Assembly: GCA_014706295.1 (NCBI GenBank)
Contig: JACSVZ010000004.1
Location: 92,506,048-92,570,047, forward strand
From: Lycocorax pyrrhopterus obiensis
Taxonomy: Eukaryota; Chordata; Aves; Passeriformes; Paradisaeidae
Direction: 5' to 3'
Length of the DNA stretch: 64,000 nt
Of this stretch, positions 12,042-22,559 are shown piece by piece. Position numbers and translations under genes: made by a program. The notes under the pieces were generated by a model. It made no database searches. It was not told the DNA's origin and was given only the letters and a program-made list of their open reading frames with translations. The first letter of the stretch is position 1. Every line of letters starts with the position of its first letter.

Positions 12042-12613
12042 CCCAACCAATCAAACACCCCCACAAACTGACATACTCTCTCAAAATCAGACACTTTAAT
12101 TTCATTTACATAAATGCTTTATTCTCAGCCACTAACGTGCACTTGAAATATAACTTCCTTGTTCTCTATTCATCTCCATTGCCGCTTTTACATGCTAGCC
12201 GTTTAGAATCTTTAGAGATTCTGGGGTTTGGTAACCTTTGTCCAAAAAAACAAATTAGAAACCTATAAGCAATGCAGATTCATATGCTAAGAAACGCAGA
12301 TTAAATTTATTGCATTTATACCAATGTATGGCAGTATTTCATATTGTCATTTTTGCTGGTATTTGTATCTTCAATGATCTCTGCACATTACTCTGCACAT
12401 GGTTAACACACTGTGTCTTGATTACAGCTATCTTTTTATGCCGGTTTGAAGGTGACTTTTTAGCTTTCTCACGTGCACAGCTACGTACAAAAATGTCCAT
12501 GATTTTTTTTTTACATTTCTTATAAATTTGACTGTGTTTTCAGAAAAGTAAGTACATTTTTTATTGCTGTTGGTTCAGTTAAACACAATCCCATTGCAGT
12601 CTAATAATACTTG

Positions 12614-12745
12614 CACAGAATCACAAAATGAGTCAGGTTAGAATGGACCCCAGTGGGTCATCTGGACCAGCCTGCCCTTTCAAGCAGGGCCATCCTAGAG
12701 CACATGTATAAAGTAGTCACACTGAGGTTTTCCCAACTTCATTGT
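12614..12745 (-). mobile_element. CR1 LINE 3' end fragment, reverse orientation
   Basis: The sequence begins with the reversed CR1 tail 'cacagaatcac' and continues with 'caggttagaatgg', 'gtgggtcatctgg' and 'caagcagggccatcctag', the pattern of the CR1 3' UTR read backwards. Only the last 130 bp or so of the element is recognisable. The inner boundary is approximate. Confidence 0.8.
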
Positions 12746-15700
12746 GCCTTCACAGTTTTTCTTTCCTTTCTGTCTTCAAATTCACACTGCGTTTTCAAAG
12801 GGATGGTTGAACAGTGACCTGTTTCTGCATTGTAAGGCATACCAGCAATGTACTGTGGTACAATGGATTTACTTTAAGGAATTATAAGATAACAGAGAAC
12901 ATCTAATGAGCTCCATTTATCACTCAGAAGTGAAAAATTCACCCACACTACACAGGGAGAGAAAATTATTAAACTCTTGCTACAATACTGAAAAAAAAGA
13001 AAACTCAATTGGTCTTGAACTCTTGTTTCTTGCAGTAAAAAGACTCACATTATACGTTCTATAGGATCTATAGATCAAATGTAGAACCACAAAGAAACAC
13101 TCAGTTGAACTCCAAAAGTGTTGTTAGTTCTGCACAGCACAGCATAGAGACAGCATCTCAAACCTCTGAATATATCATTGAGGAGCCAGCTTTGGGGTTC
13201 TTCCCTGCCAAAAGCTGCATAGGTTGTTGTGGATATACCCATAGGCTTCTACAGCTTCGTGAGCTTGCCACTAGACTGACAAATTGACATCTACTTCACA
13301 TTACCCCAGAAGGCACCAGTCAGCAGCAGGGCTGACATTGTTCATCATCAGCAACATGTATCACACAAACTACACATTCAGCAAATGTGCAGATGATGTC
13401 AAATTAGGAATGACACCAGATCAGGTGGCATTATCTGTAGCAGAATAAGCACTGTCAAACCTGTAGGAAGCTAACAAGCAGATGCAGCTTCAAGACTGCT
13501 GCAGACAAAACTGGTCAGTATAAAGAACCATTTTAAATTTGTACACAGGCTCCTGCATTAGCAAATGCATTAGGGCTTGCCACTGATATTTCTCTAACAG
13601 TCATCCATGTGGGGTTTTAATCCATATCACTAAAAATTCTGTATTGTTGGGGCTCTGAGCACCATTTCCAGCACCCAGTGTGATTTGCTCCAAGATCGCT
13701 CCAAGACTGACTTCTGAGACTAAGATATTATCAGGAAAACCACAAACAAATGAATCATTCTGATTAGAGCTGAATTTAAAAGGTGTGCAGTGAGTATGTC
13801 CTGGGGCCACATATTGAGCACGGAAAGAAAACACTGAAGACAATAAGCAAAGCTGTACTGGATTGTGTGGAAAAAAAGATACAAGCATATAGCTAAGCAA
13901 ATGAAGCATAAACACAAGGGACAAAAGTCACAGACAATCTTCAAAATGTCATCCCTACTTGAATTTGCAGTCTTAATAAATTGTTTTGTTGTTGTTGCTG
14001 CTGGTTTTATGTACCAAATCAATTCTTTTTCTTATTCTGGCCTGATTTCCTCTACCTTCCTGTTGCAGATCTTTAGGATAAGAGGATATAAAATTCTGGC
14101 AGAAGCAGGAAATTAGCTTCCACGAGTAAGACTATCCAGCACTATGAAGCTTTCTTAGAGATAGAAATAAGGGGAAAAGTTAGAAATCACTTCCACATTG
14201 CATTCCTGTCCTGGACTGAGTTGGTTCCACTCAATTTTTCTATTTCCCTCTCTCCCGCACTTGTGTGTGAATCAGGAATGTCCCACAGTGTTGATGCTGA
14301 AATCCATCTCAAGTTCACAACTACCTCCTGTCTCCACTTCCTCACCAGCCCTTCTAGCTTTGACAATGTCAACATTGCAGGGAATATATCCCTGGCATAT
14401 TGATAAGCAAAACAGTAAATTTAAGGTTTAAAAAAAATTTGCAGCCACTGGAAATTCTGCTCTTGGTCTCAGTGAGACTGAGATATCCTCTTGAATAAGC
14501 AATAAATACTGGCCTGTTGATTCTAATAATCCTTTTCATAATTAATCCATCATAGTTTTCTTAAACATACTTTAAGTGGCAACAGAATTTCCAGTTCACT
14601 GTATCTCATGGGCACTGCAAACAGGCAGTCTTACACTGATAGTGTAAAGGTGTTCTAATACTTATTTATTAAGCCAGCATAGTTTATCATTGATATTTGC
14701 AAAGCACTACCTTGGTAGAAAATAAGTCTAGATTGCCATGAGTCACATAAAACAGGTTTCTGCCATGAACCACCCTTGGCCTTCTCTGCAAATATTTAAT
14801 CATCAGAGACATACAGATTTAGGCTGTTCTGGCTTATAGCCACATGTCATTGGATTAGGGCCCAGGGCTGGGAATCCAACTTTCTGGCCAAAGTCAGCTT
14901 GAGTGAGAAATCACTAGTTTGTGACTCCTGACAGACTAATTGCTATGTATGGGGCTCCATAATAATTTGTCTATATTGATTCAGACTATGCTGTGTGAAT
15001 TGCTAATCTAATACCCTGGAAATCCCTGTTTTGTGCTCTATTTAGCTGTGTAAATGTGCTTGCCATTTATTGCAGAGCTTTTACAGTGATGGTTGTTCTG
15101 CATGGTTTCAGGCAACAGAATTGGGGAGCAAGAATAAAGAGGGGTTCTAGAGATGATACATCTGTGATCAGCCAGCTCTACCAAAATTTTCAGACAGCAT
15201 TACAGATGAGTACTACAACTGCTTGTCTCAGCTATGTGAGTTGTTTTCATTGTAGCAGATCTTCAGGATCAGTGTGAGGTGTTGTAACTTGTAAGAAACA
15301 TCTTTGTATGATTACCTTGTTAATAGTTTTTTGTATGCAATTGCCATTGATTTGGGCAACATCCTGGGGTAGCTCCTCTGGAAGACATTTGTAAATATAT
15401 TCATAAATCATTATATTTGCTTAAGTAGCCAGGAAAAGCAATCAGCAGCATCATTTTCTACCATTCTCCATGGTATGGAGACAACTTTTCCTTCATCAAG
15501 AAGAAATATTGAGGGAAGAATGAAAGACAAATAATTAAGAGAGCAGCAAAGATGATAGTTTGGAGTGTGGTTGTGAAAGGGTCTGTGAGAACTGTGAAAG
15601 CTTTAGAGAGAAAGTAAAAATAGAAAGAATGAGGAGGTTTTCAACTACTTCCAGTGATTTCAGACACATGCCATGTAAAGTCTGCCCTAACCAATAAGAG

Positions 15701-16065
15701 ATAGTGATTTAGACTCCAGATGTTTTTGTGAATGAGCTTGATCATGTCACAGCAGTTGAAAATACTGAAGATAAAAAAGAGAGGGGAGAAGAAGGAGGAG
15801 TACAGAAAGAAGGGAGTAGGATGGTATAAAAAAAGTTTCCATTGTCACAAATAGTTTCAATATTGGAACAAAAAGCAGAAGTGGATTTTTTTTTTAGATA
15901 AGTGAAAGGCACATGAAGTGGGAAAAAAGGAAAGTAATTCACACAAGAAAAATTGCTAGCATTGTGGAAAATAAGTTGAGTCAGGGATGTTAAGCTATAT
16001 GTCATTTCTGTTTAATTTTCAAAGAAAAACCTACCTGTCACTGTAATAATTTATCCAGCTCTGTA
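12746..16065. other. AT-rich unique DNA with a possible old CR1 scrap
   Basis: No gene seen. A purine-rich patch lies at about 15768-15825. The only repeat-like stretch that I can suggest is at 13365-13450 and is listed separately at low confidence. Confidence 0.5.
13365..13450 (+). mobile_element. Possible very old CR1 ORF2 fragment
   Basis: The string 'cagcaaatgtgcagatgatg' followed by 'tcaaattagg' resembles the CR1 region encoding the reverse-transcriptase FADD motif and its flank (consensus like 'cagcaagtttgcagatgaca...aagctggg'). The similarity is short and the frame is not open. This could be coincidence. Confidence 0.3.
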
Positions 16066-16590
16066 GCATCACAAAGTCATAAAATCATTCAGGCTGGGAG
16101 GGAACTCACACCAACTGTACTTCAACCTTCTGCTCAAAACAGTCTACACCAAGGCTGGACTAGGTTTCTGAGGTCTTTGGCCAGGTGGATCTGTAAAATC
16201 TGCAAGGAAGGGGATTATGGAATCTCACTGGGCAACTTGTTCCTGTTCTGCATACCGACTTTTTTTCCACTCACCAGGGACTTCAGCAGAGAGTCTGGCC
16301 CCGTGTTCTCTGTAACTACCATGCAGGTGTTGCAAGGCTGTCGTCAGGTTCCCCCAAAGCCATCTCTGCTCCAAGCTGCACAATCCCATCTCCCTCAGCC
16401 CTCTTCTCTCAGGGCAAGTGCTCCCACACCCTAAGCATAGAGCAGACCAGAAGCTGTTTAACAAGTGCTGAGTGAAGGAGAACAATCCCTTCCCTCTTAG
16501 CACAGCCCAGGATACCCTTGGCTTTTGCTGGTGCCAGGACTCGCTGCTGGCTCAGGTTCAGCTCACTGCCCACAAATGTCATGAGAGTTT
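16066..16590 (-). mobile_element. CR1 LINE, 5'-truncated, reverse orientation
   Basis: The left edge carries the reversed 3' tail 'cataaaatcattcaggctgg'. The right part contains reversed ORF2 sequence, including 'aacaatcccttccctcttag', 'cccaggatacccttggc' and 'gctggctcaggttcagctc', which align in order with the 3' part of CR1 ORF2. The copy is diverged and has no intact frame. It stops near 16590, a few bases before a (CCT)n tract. Confidence 0.85.
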
Positions 16591-16596
16591 ATTCTG

Positions 16597-16631
16597 CCTC
16601 CTCCTCCTCCTCCTCCTCCTCCTCCTCCTCT
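16597..16631. repeat. (CCT)n microsatellite, about 11 units
   Basis: An uninterrupted run of CCT units lies at the upstream (5') edge of the reversed CR1. It produces serine-rich or leucine-rich ORFs on the plus strand that have no other support. Confidence 0.95.
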
Positions 16632-19600
16632 TTGCTAATAAAGATATTATACAGAGGAGAGTGTACTGAGGTGCTTCACCTGCTTCAGGCACTTAGGTGG
16701 AGCACAAGGCATTGACCACTACTGCATGGGCTCAACAACTGGGCCAGTTTCTCACCCAGCTGGTAGTGTCCCAGTCTGGGCAGACATACATCTACTGCTA
16801 AACATGAAAATCAGTGTTTAACAGGCCTCTCAGAGAGAAGATGACAAGCTAGGAGCTCCTCGTGCTGAGAAGAGTCTGGTAAGTGCAATCACACAACTGG
16901 GTGTTGAGGCAAATGTGAGCAAAGTAAATCTCTTCAGTGGTCCAGATGATTTCACAGGAGTTTTGGTTGCCTGCAGAAGACCATAAATTGGCCTAAACCA
17001 AGGACCTTAATATTTCTAAGCACCTATTGGAATCTGTCAGTCATTGCAGTCCCTCCATGGGTCTTCTTAGTCATAAAATGGCGACTGGCCAAATATGTCT
17101 GTTATTTTATAATTAGTTCCAGTATTTTTCACATCAACACTGAAATGCAAATCAATGCAAATGCTATTGCAAGTTCTGTTACATTTTAAAACCATATGAA
17201 CATACCACGGATGGCATTGCATGTGTTGGGAGCCACTCTAACTGAACAGGCTGTTAGGGGAAATGTTACTGCATGCAATCAAGATACTCTGCTGAGCTCT
17301 GCCCAAAAATGCACCTATATCTGACAAGTGGAGCTGAAAGAAATTCCCTGAAGCCAGCACAGACACTTCTTTCCTTCAAACCTTTGCCATTACAGCTGAA
17401 ATTTCACTACATCCCTCTAAATGAAAGAAGGGGGAAAAAAATCTCTGCTCTTATGTGCTCCATCTTAGACACCCTACTTCATAATTGCCTTCATTTGATA
17501 TTATTAGAGCAACATTTCAGGTTTCTGAATCAAAGCCTCTGTTACACTGCTAATCTGTAGCGTTTATTGCAGGGTGAACATCCTGAAGACAGAAATGGTT
17601 TAACTATAGATCAGATTTACCTCTTCTGATAGGCACACCAGGCACTGTAGGCTAGCTGGGAGCTTGGTATCTCTAATATTTTTCATTCCTCCTTTTTATA
17701 ATTTAGATGTGTTTGTTTAAGTGGAAAAGCATTAAATATAGTAAAATGATCCCACTGCTTTTCTCTCAATTTCAATCTTTGAAAACAAAATGAGGAAAAC
17801 TTGTTTGGTTTTCCCTCTTCCTCTTGCATATGAAGTTAACATTCACCTAAATGAGAGGCTTGTCAAGTTGTTGAGTTTATGACATCATTTTGAGTTAGTA
17901 TTTTTAGTGTTTTCCAAAAAAATTTTAGGGATCACAGCTTAGATATGTGGTACTTTATATCTGATGTAAATATTTATTTGAAAGAAAATTATTTCAACAT
18001 GGCCCTGTCCGAAGGACTTTGGCATGCAGGAAGTGAAATAACGCATTTTGGAGAAAATTTAAACACTGTCTGTGGAGAAAATATGTTATAAAATCAGAAT
18101 TTATATTGTGTTACGGAATTAAGGGACATAATTATGAATTTCCTCACATGATTTTTATTCTACAGATATAAGCCTCTGAATACTCTGTACTTGCACTTAA
18201 TTCGAAAACCTATGCAGTGCTGGCTGATTCATTTAGTCTTTCTCAGCTCTTCAAAGTTGCAGAAACAATTGTTGAGGCTGCTCCTTCTAATCATTAAAAA
18301 TAAAAATGATGTATGAGATGGGGAATCTTTACCCTTGGGAAGATGGGATTTTCATATTTACTGTTGAAGTTCACTTGTATCCAACCTCATTAGTTATACT
18401 TTCAAAAGACTTTGTACTTTGTTTCATACTGCAACTTATGGGTCTAGGAGCCCTATTAAACCAAGCAATACTGATTTATATATAATTCAGATAAAAATAT
18501 ACGTCATAAAAATACACATTAAGTAGGGAATATCCACATTAAGATATAAATAATAGTGAAATTCAAACTGGGAAAATTCAACAGAATTTCACTTTTGCAT
18601 CAAAATTCTAATATAGCGCTATTCTGGACAGATATATTTAGGCTAACTGCATATCCTCCAGTTTAATTACAACACTCATTCTTCTATTATGGCTAAAAAT
18701 ATAGAGAACAGATCAGTGTTATACTATAAAGTAGATAAGGTGTTTTATCAGAGGTAGGAACTACTTAAATTAACTAACCTTTATGTGTGCTATTAATTTT
18801 TGTCTTAATTAATGATATGCTAAAAATACTACATAGTTCTTTTATGGTAATGATTTTAATTTGTATTCAAGTGTCCTTCTGTAATAGTGTCCTTCTTTGC
18901 TTTTTCTAGCAGTTGTAGGAAAGCATACAAATGAAAATACAGTGACTTTATCTGAACATGTGGGAGAAATTACATAGCTGTATTTCTCAGGACGATATTT
19001 GGTCTGCTGGCAATTACATTAAACTTGATTTATTAGTTCCATTAAATTGGGAGCCATCAATAGGTCAGATCCCTAAATGCAGTACTTTGGCATTGAGGAC
19101 AGTGCAGCTAGGCTGACGTACCTTAACTGTGGATCTGGCCCACAGTTCAGAACACAGAATATTCCAGGGACCTCCATTTACTCAAGGTTATGAGTGGAAC
19201 TCAAATTCACTTTTAAAAGATAAAATCTATTAGAAGATTAAAAATCTTTAGGCTGATTAGAAATATAAGAAATTTAAACAACAAGCCCAATGCGTACAAG
19301 CATTTGAAACTTAATAATGCTGAAATGTACTCAGTGGGATTTTAAAAGCATCAAAAGCCAAGAATTCAGTGTTCAAAACTATAATCTAAAAGCCTATCCA
19401 GAGCTTGAGCTATTTTCTTCTTTAGGTTTGGTCATTGAGATATTGAATATATTCAATATATTGAACATTTGGAAGGGTACTGGAGTGGTCAAGCTACTGT
19501 GTCAGGGACAGCATTTATAGTAGAGCTAAAGCAGACATACTCCCTGATAATGGTACCACATTGGTTACACAACTGGGAAAGAAAATTCCCTTAGAAAATG

Positions 19601-21257
19601 ATAGGAACTTTCTTTCTTTTTGAGCAGACACTCAAAGTAATGGGGGTTTTGTTGTTGTTGATTTCGGATTGGGGTTTTTTGGGTTTTTTTTTTTAGTATG
19701 TTATTATTCTTGACATATGTTGGTTATTGTACATAGATCTAAGGCAATTAAAAGAAATATGACTGCAAATTCACTATCAGAAAGACAAATCAATTATTTT
19801 TTAGAAATATCTTGTGACTAGCATGTGGTTTTTCATTGACACAAGCACTTCATCAATGCTAAAGAGTTTTCTCAAATAACTTCAAGGAGGTGTCAGAACT
19901 GACAATTTCTGCTACCATATTTGCATCTTAATGAACTTCTGATAATGCAGGCTGCTGCTATTCCAGTGTCTCACTGGAAGTGGCATATTTTAAATTTGTT
20001 GCTCTGCTTTGTCCTGTATTATACTTCAGAGAAGGAGCGGGATGCAGGAAACAGCAGCTAGGCTCATAAAACAAAAAGCTGAGAGCAGAAAATACAGCTG
20101 ACCTCCCAGCTTTTACATTAGAAGCTCACATAGAAGTGCCTTCAGAGTTAGTCCCTCCTCTTGGCCCCCAGCCTGCCTGTCCCCAATCAGAGAAGGTGCT
20201 CCAGGGATACCTGGCTGTGCAGACACCAAAGACAAGACCAAATCTTGCCCTCTTCAGTGAAAGCACTGACAGGCTGACCTCAGCTCACTACTACAATCTC
20301 CCCTTTCAGTCCTGCACCTTTTGCAGACCAGACTCCCTTGCATTGCCCAGCCATGCCATTCAGCTTGACAGTCTTGCTGTCATTTGATAATTTTACTGAG
20401 GGCATCATTATGGTAGAGTTAGCCTCTGACTGCTTATCAGTCTAGCTACCAAACTACTATTTAGACAGCCTGCTTTTAGGCCATCCTATTACTGCTTTTA
20501 ACCTCTTCTGTCCACATGCAGAAGACTGGAGCCAGAGGAGGCACACGCTTGAGCACCTTTCTCAAAGCAGTGTGTGGAAGCACAGTTACACTTTACTTCA
20601 TGTTCCCTGTGTCCATGAAGGCAAAATGGGTCACTCTCCTGCAACTGCCCCTGCTCTACTTCTCCTAGCATCAACCAGAAGATTAAGAACAGGACTTTTC
20701 CCTGTGCTGTTTCCCTAATGATTTAAGAGATGTGACTGACAATTAATAGAAAAGTAGGATGAAAAACACCCTACAGGGTAGAAAATAAGTATAAGCTGAT
20801 GATAAAAAACTTAAATGGTATTCTACCAGTGTATTTATTATAATGTGATGCTGCTGGTACAGTCAGTGTTCTCTCTTTGCATCTCTTCCCTCATCTCCCC
20901 TTTTGGCATATTGCTTTCTTGGCTTAGGAAGCAGCCTGTGTTGCACAGTGAACTAGTGGTTCCTCCATGGCTAAAAGAGTTGGAATAACATACGCAATAA
21001 TGTGGGAGCACTTGGTAAAATAAACTCCAGGCTAGTCTCAGAGGCTCAGGAGGCAGCTGTTGCTTTCAACAAAACGATTAGCAGATTAAGTGCAGCAAAA
21101 GGGGTTTTTTTCTGGAAGTCTGACACTAAGAGGAAGAGAAAAGCAAGACTAGGCCTCCTTCAGCCAAAGGTACATGAGAAAATTACTTCAAGAAGTTCTT
21201 GTCCTGATGATTTCAGAAATCTGGCTACACCAGAGATAACTTTCATTTGAAACTAAG
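16632..21257. other. AT-rich unique DNA, no gene seen
   Basis: No recognised repeat family or reading frame. A G/T-rich patch lies at about 19641-19696 and a 20-bp perfect palindrome at 19440-19459. Confidence 0.55.
19440..19459. repeat. 20-bp perfect palindrome without spacer
   Basis: The core 'attgaatatattcaat' is self-complementary, and the symmetry extends two bases on each side. A further partial copy of the half-site ('atattgaac') follows at once. Confidence 0.9.
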
Positions 21258-21696
21258 CGTAAAATTAGGGATTAAGAGACTGGAACATGTCTCTTGCGAG
21301 GAACAGCTGAGGGAGCTGGGCTTCAAGAAGAGACTCAAGAAGAGAGGACTGAGAGGGGACCTCATCAATGTCTGTCAGTATCTGAAGGGAGTGTGTCAAG
21401 AGGATGCACCAGGCTCTTCTTGGTGGTGCCAAGCAATAGGACAAGAGGCAATGGGCAGAAATTGATGCACAAGAAGTTCCACCTGAACATGAGGAAGAAC
21501 TTCTTTACTGTGTGGGTGACCAAGCACTGGAACAGATTGCCCAGAGAGGCTGTGGAGTCTCTGTCCCTCGGGATAATCAAGGACTGTCTGGACACAGTCC
21601 TGTGCCATGTGCTCCAGGATGGTCCTGCTTGAGAGGGGAGGCAAACCTCTGTGGTCCTTTTCAACCTTACCTATTTTGTGATTCTGTGATTCTTTG
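21258..21696 (+). mobile_element. CR1 LINE, 5'-truncated, forward orientation, with 3' tail
   Basis: The element begins within ORF2 ('gagactggaacatgtctc', 'gaggaacagctgaggg') and runs through the ORF2 stop and a short 3' UTR ('ggtccttttcaacc') to the octamer tail 'tgattctgtgattctttg'. It is the best 3'-complete copy in the first half of the window. A 430-bp length is typical of 5'-truncated CR1 copies. Confidence 0.93.
21265..21632 (+). pseudogene. CR1 ORF2 C-terminal remnant, frameshifted
   Basis: One frame (to about 21465) encodes LRELGFKKRLKKRGLRGDL and INVCQYLKGVCQEDA. A second frame (to 21632) continues with VVPSNRTRGNGQKLMHKKF, HLNMRKNFFTV and KHWNRLPREAVESLSLGI. These are consecutive blocks of the CR1 ORF2 C-terminus, so an indel around 21400 separates them. 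The last block ends at a stop close to the 3' UTR, as in intact elements. Confidence 0.9.
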
Positions 21697-21742
21697 AAAT
21701 GAAAAGTCAGACTAGGTTTTTTTGGTGTGTCTGAAGACCCAC

Positions 21743-21872
21743 CCTCTGCACTCATGCAGTCTAGCAATCTGCTTGTCCCATGCACTCTGCAGCTTCTGAA
21801 AGCTCTTGTCTTCCATCACACGGACATCTGCCAAGCACAGATCTGGAAAGAGGAGCCTGCAGCATTTGCCAC
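21743..21872 (-). other. Possible orphan exon (unidentified)
   Basis: Read on the minus strand, a pyrimidine tract 'cttttcctgtttcttttcag' ends exactly at 21873, a near-ideal splice acceptor. The following 130 bases are open in the frame GGKCCRLLFPDLCLAD... and reach a candidate donor 'gagg|gtgggt' at 21742. If the donor is not used, the frame stays open to a stop at 21712-21714, about 15 bp from the CR1 tail. The surrounding minus-strand ORF (21712-22167, 151 codons) is the longest in the window, but its upstream part would be intron. I do not recognise the protein. It could be a real exon, a decayed exon or chance. The predicted length of 130 nt is not a multiple of three, so skipping it would shift the frame. 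Confidence 0.3.
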
Positions 21873-22300
21873 CTGAAAAGAAACAGGAAAAGAGTTTTAA
21901 TTCCAAAACAGGTAGCACAGACAACATGCAACAAAAACATGAACTCTTCAAGAACCTTTTAGATAAGGGGGGTGGTGCCTCCAGGGAATAGGCAGGGACA
22001 GGACAGCACCTGCCCTCCTCTGCACCACTCTCCTGGGGTCCCTCCTGTCTCAGGTCAGCCCTAGTTTGCATCATAACTGGGTAGGTTTTGAGACTTCTTT
22101 GGAATAAGAATTGCTCATGACATATGCATTGGACTTGATTTTTGCCACCGCCTTGTGTTTGTCCCACATAGAGAAAATTAATTCACATTTCTTCCCAATG
22201 AAGGAAGAAATCAGTACAAAACAAAGAAAAATAGAGAGATTTATCCTTTGCAACAAATATATCCCACAGATATTTCTAAACCTTGATGTGGCCTAGCATA

Positions 22301-22515
22301 TCATAGATTCATAGAATCATTCAGGGTGGAAAAGCCTTCTAAGATCATCAAGTCCAACCATTAACCCCGTACTGCCAAACCCACCACTAAACCATGCCCC
22401 CAAGTGCCACATCTACATGCTTTTTAATTACCTCTGGGGACAGTGAATCAACCACTTCCCTGACCAGCCTGTTCCAGTGCTTGACACCCTGCTCAGTAAA
22501 GAATTCTTTTACTAA
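22301..22515 (-). mobile_element. CR1 LINE 3' fragment, reverse orientation
   Basis: The left edge is the reversed octamer tail 'tcatagattcatagaatcat'. It is followed by 'agatcatcaagtccaacc', 'ccaagtgccacatctacatg' and 'cagcctgttccagtgc', the reversed 3' UTR and end of ORF2 of a common CR1 subfamily. The similarity is high, so this copy is relatively young compared with the others. It ends in a hairpin sequence at 22501-22559. Confidence 0.93.
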
Positions 22516-22559
22516 TATTCTATAATACACCAGCATATTAGTATTATAGAAAAGAATTC
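22501..22559. repeat. Compact hairpin with bulge at the broken end of the CR1
   Basis: 'gaattctttt' (22501-22510) and 'ctataatac' (22520-22528) pair perfectly with 'gtattatag' (22541-22549) and 'aaaagaattc' (22550-22559). That gives 19 base pairs with a 9-nt bulge on the left arm and a 12-nt loop. The bulge itself is complementary to 22535-22542, so an alternative fold exists. Confidence 0.8.

Noticed and set aside
16472..16715. Plus-strand ORFs with runs of leucine or serine
   Set aside because: The runs are produced by the (CCT)n microsatellite, and the remainder is antisense CR1.
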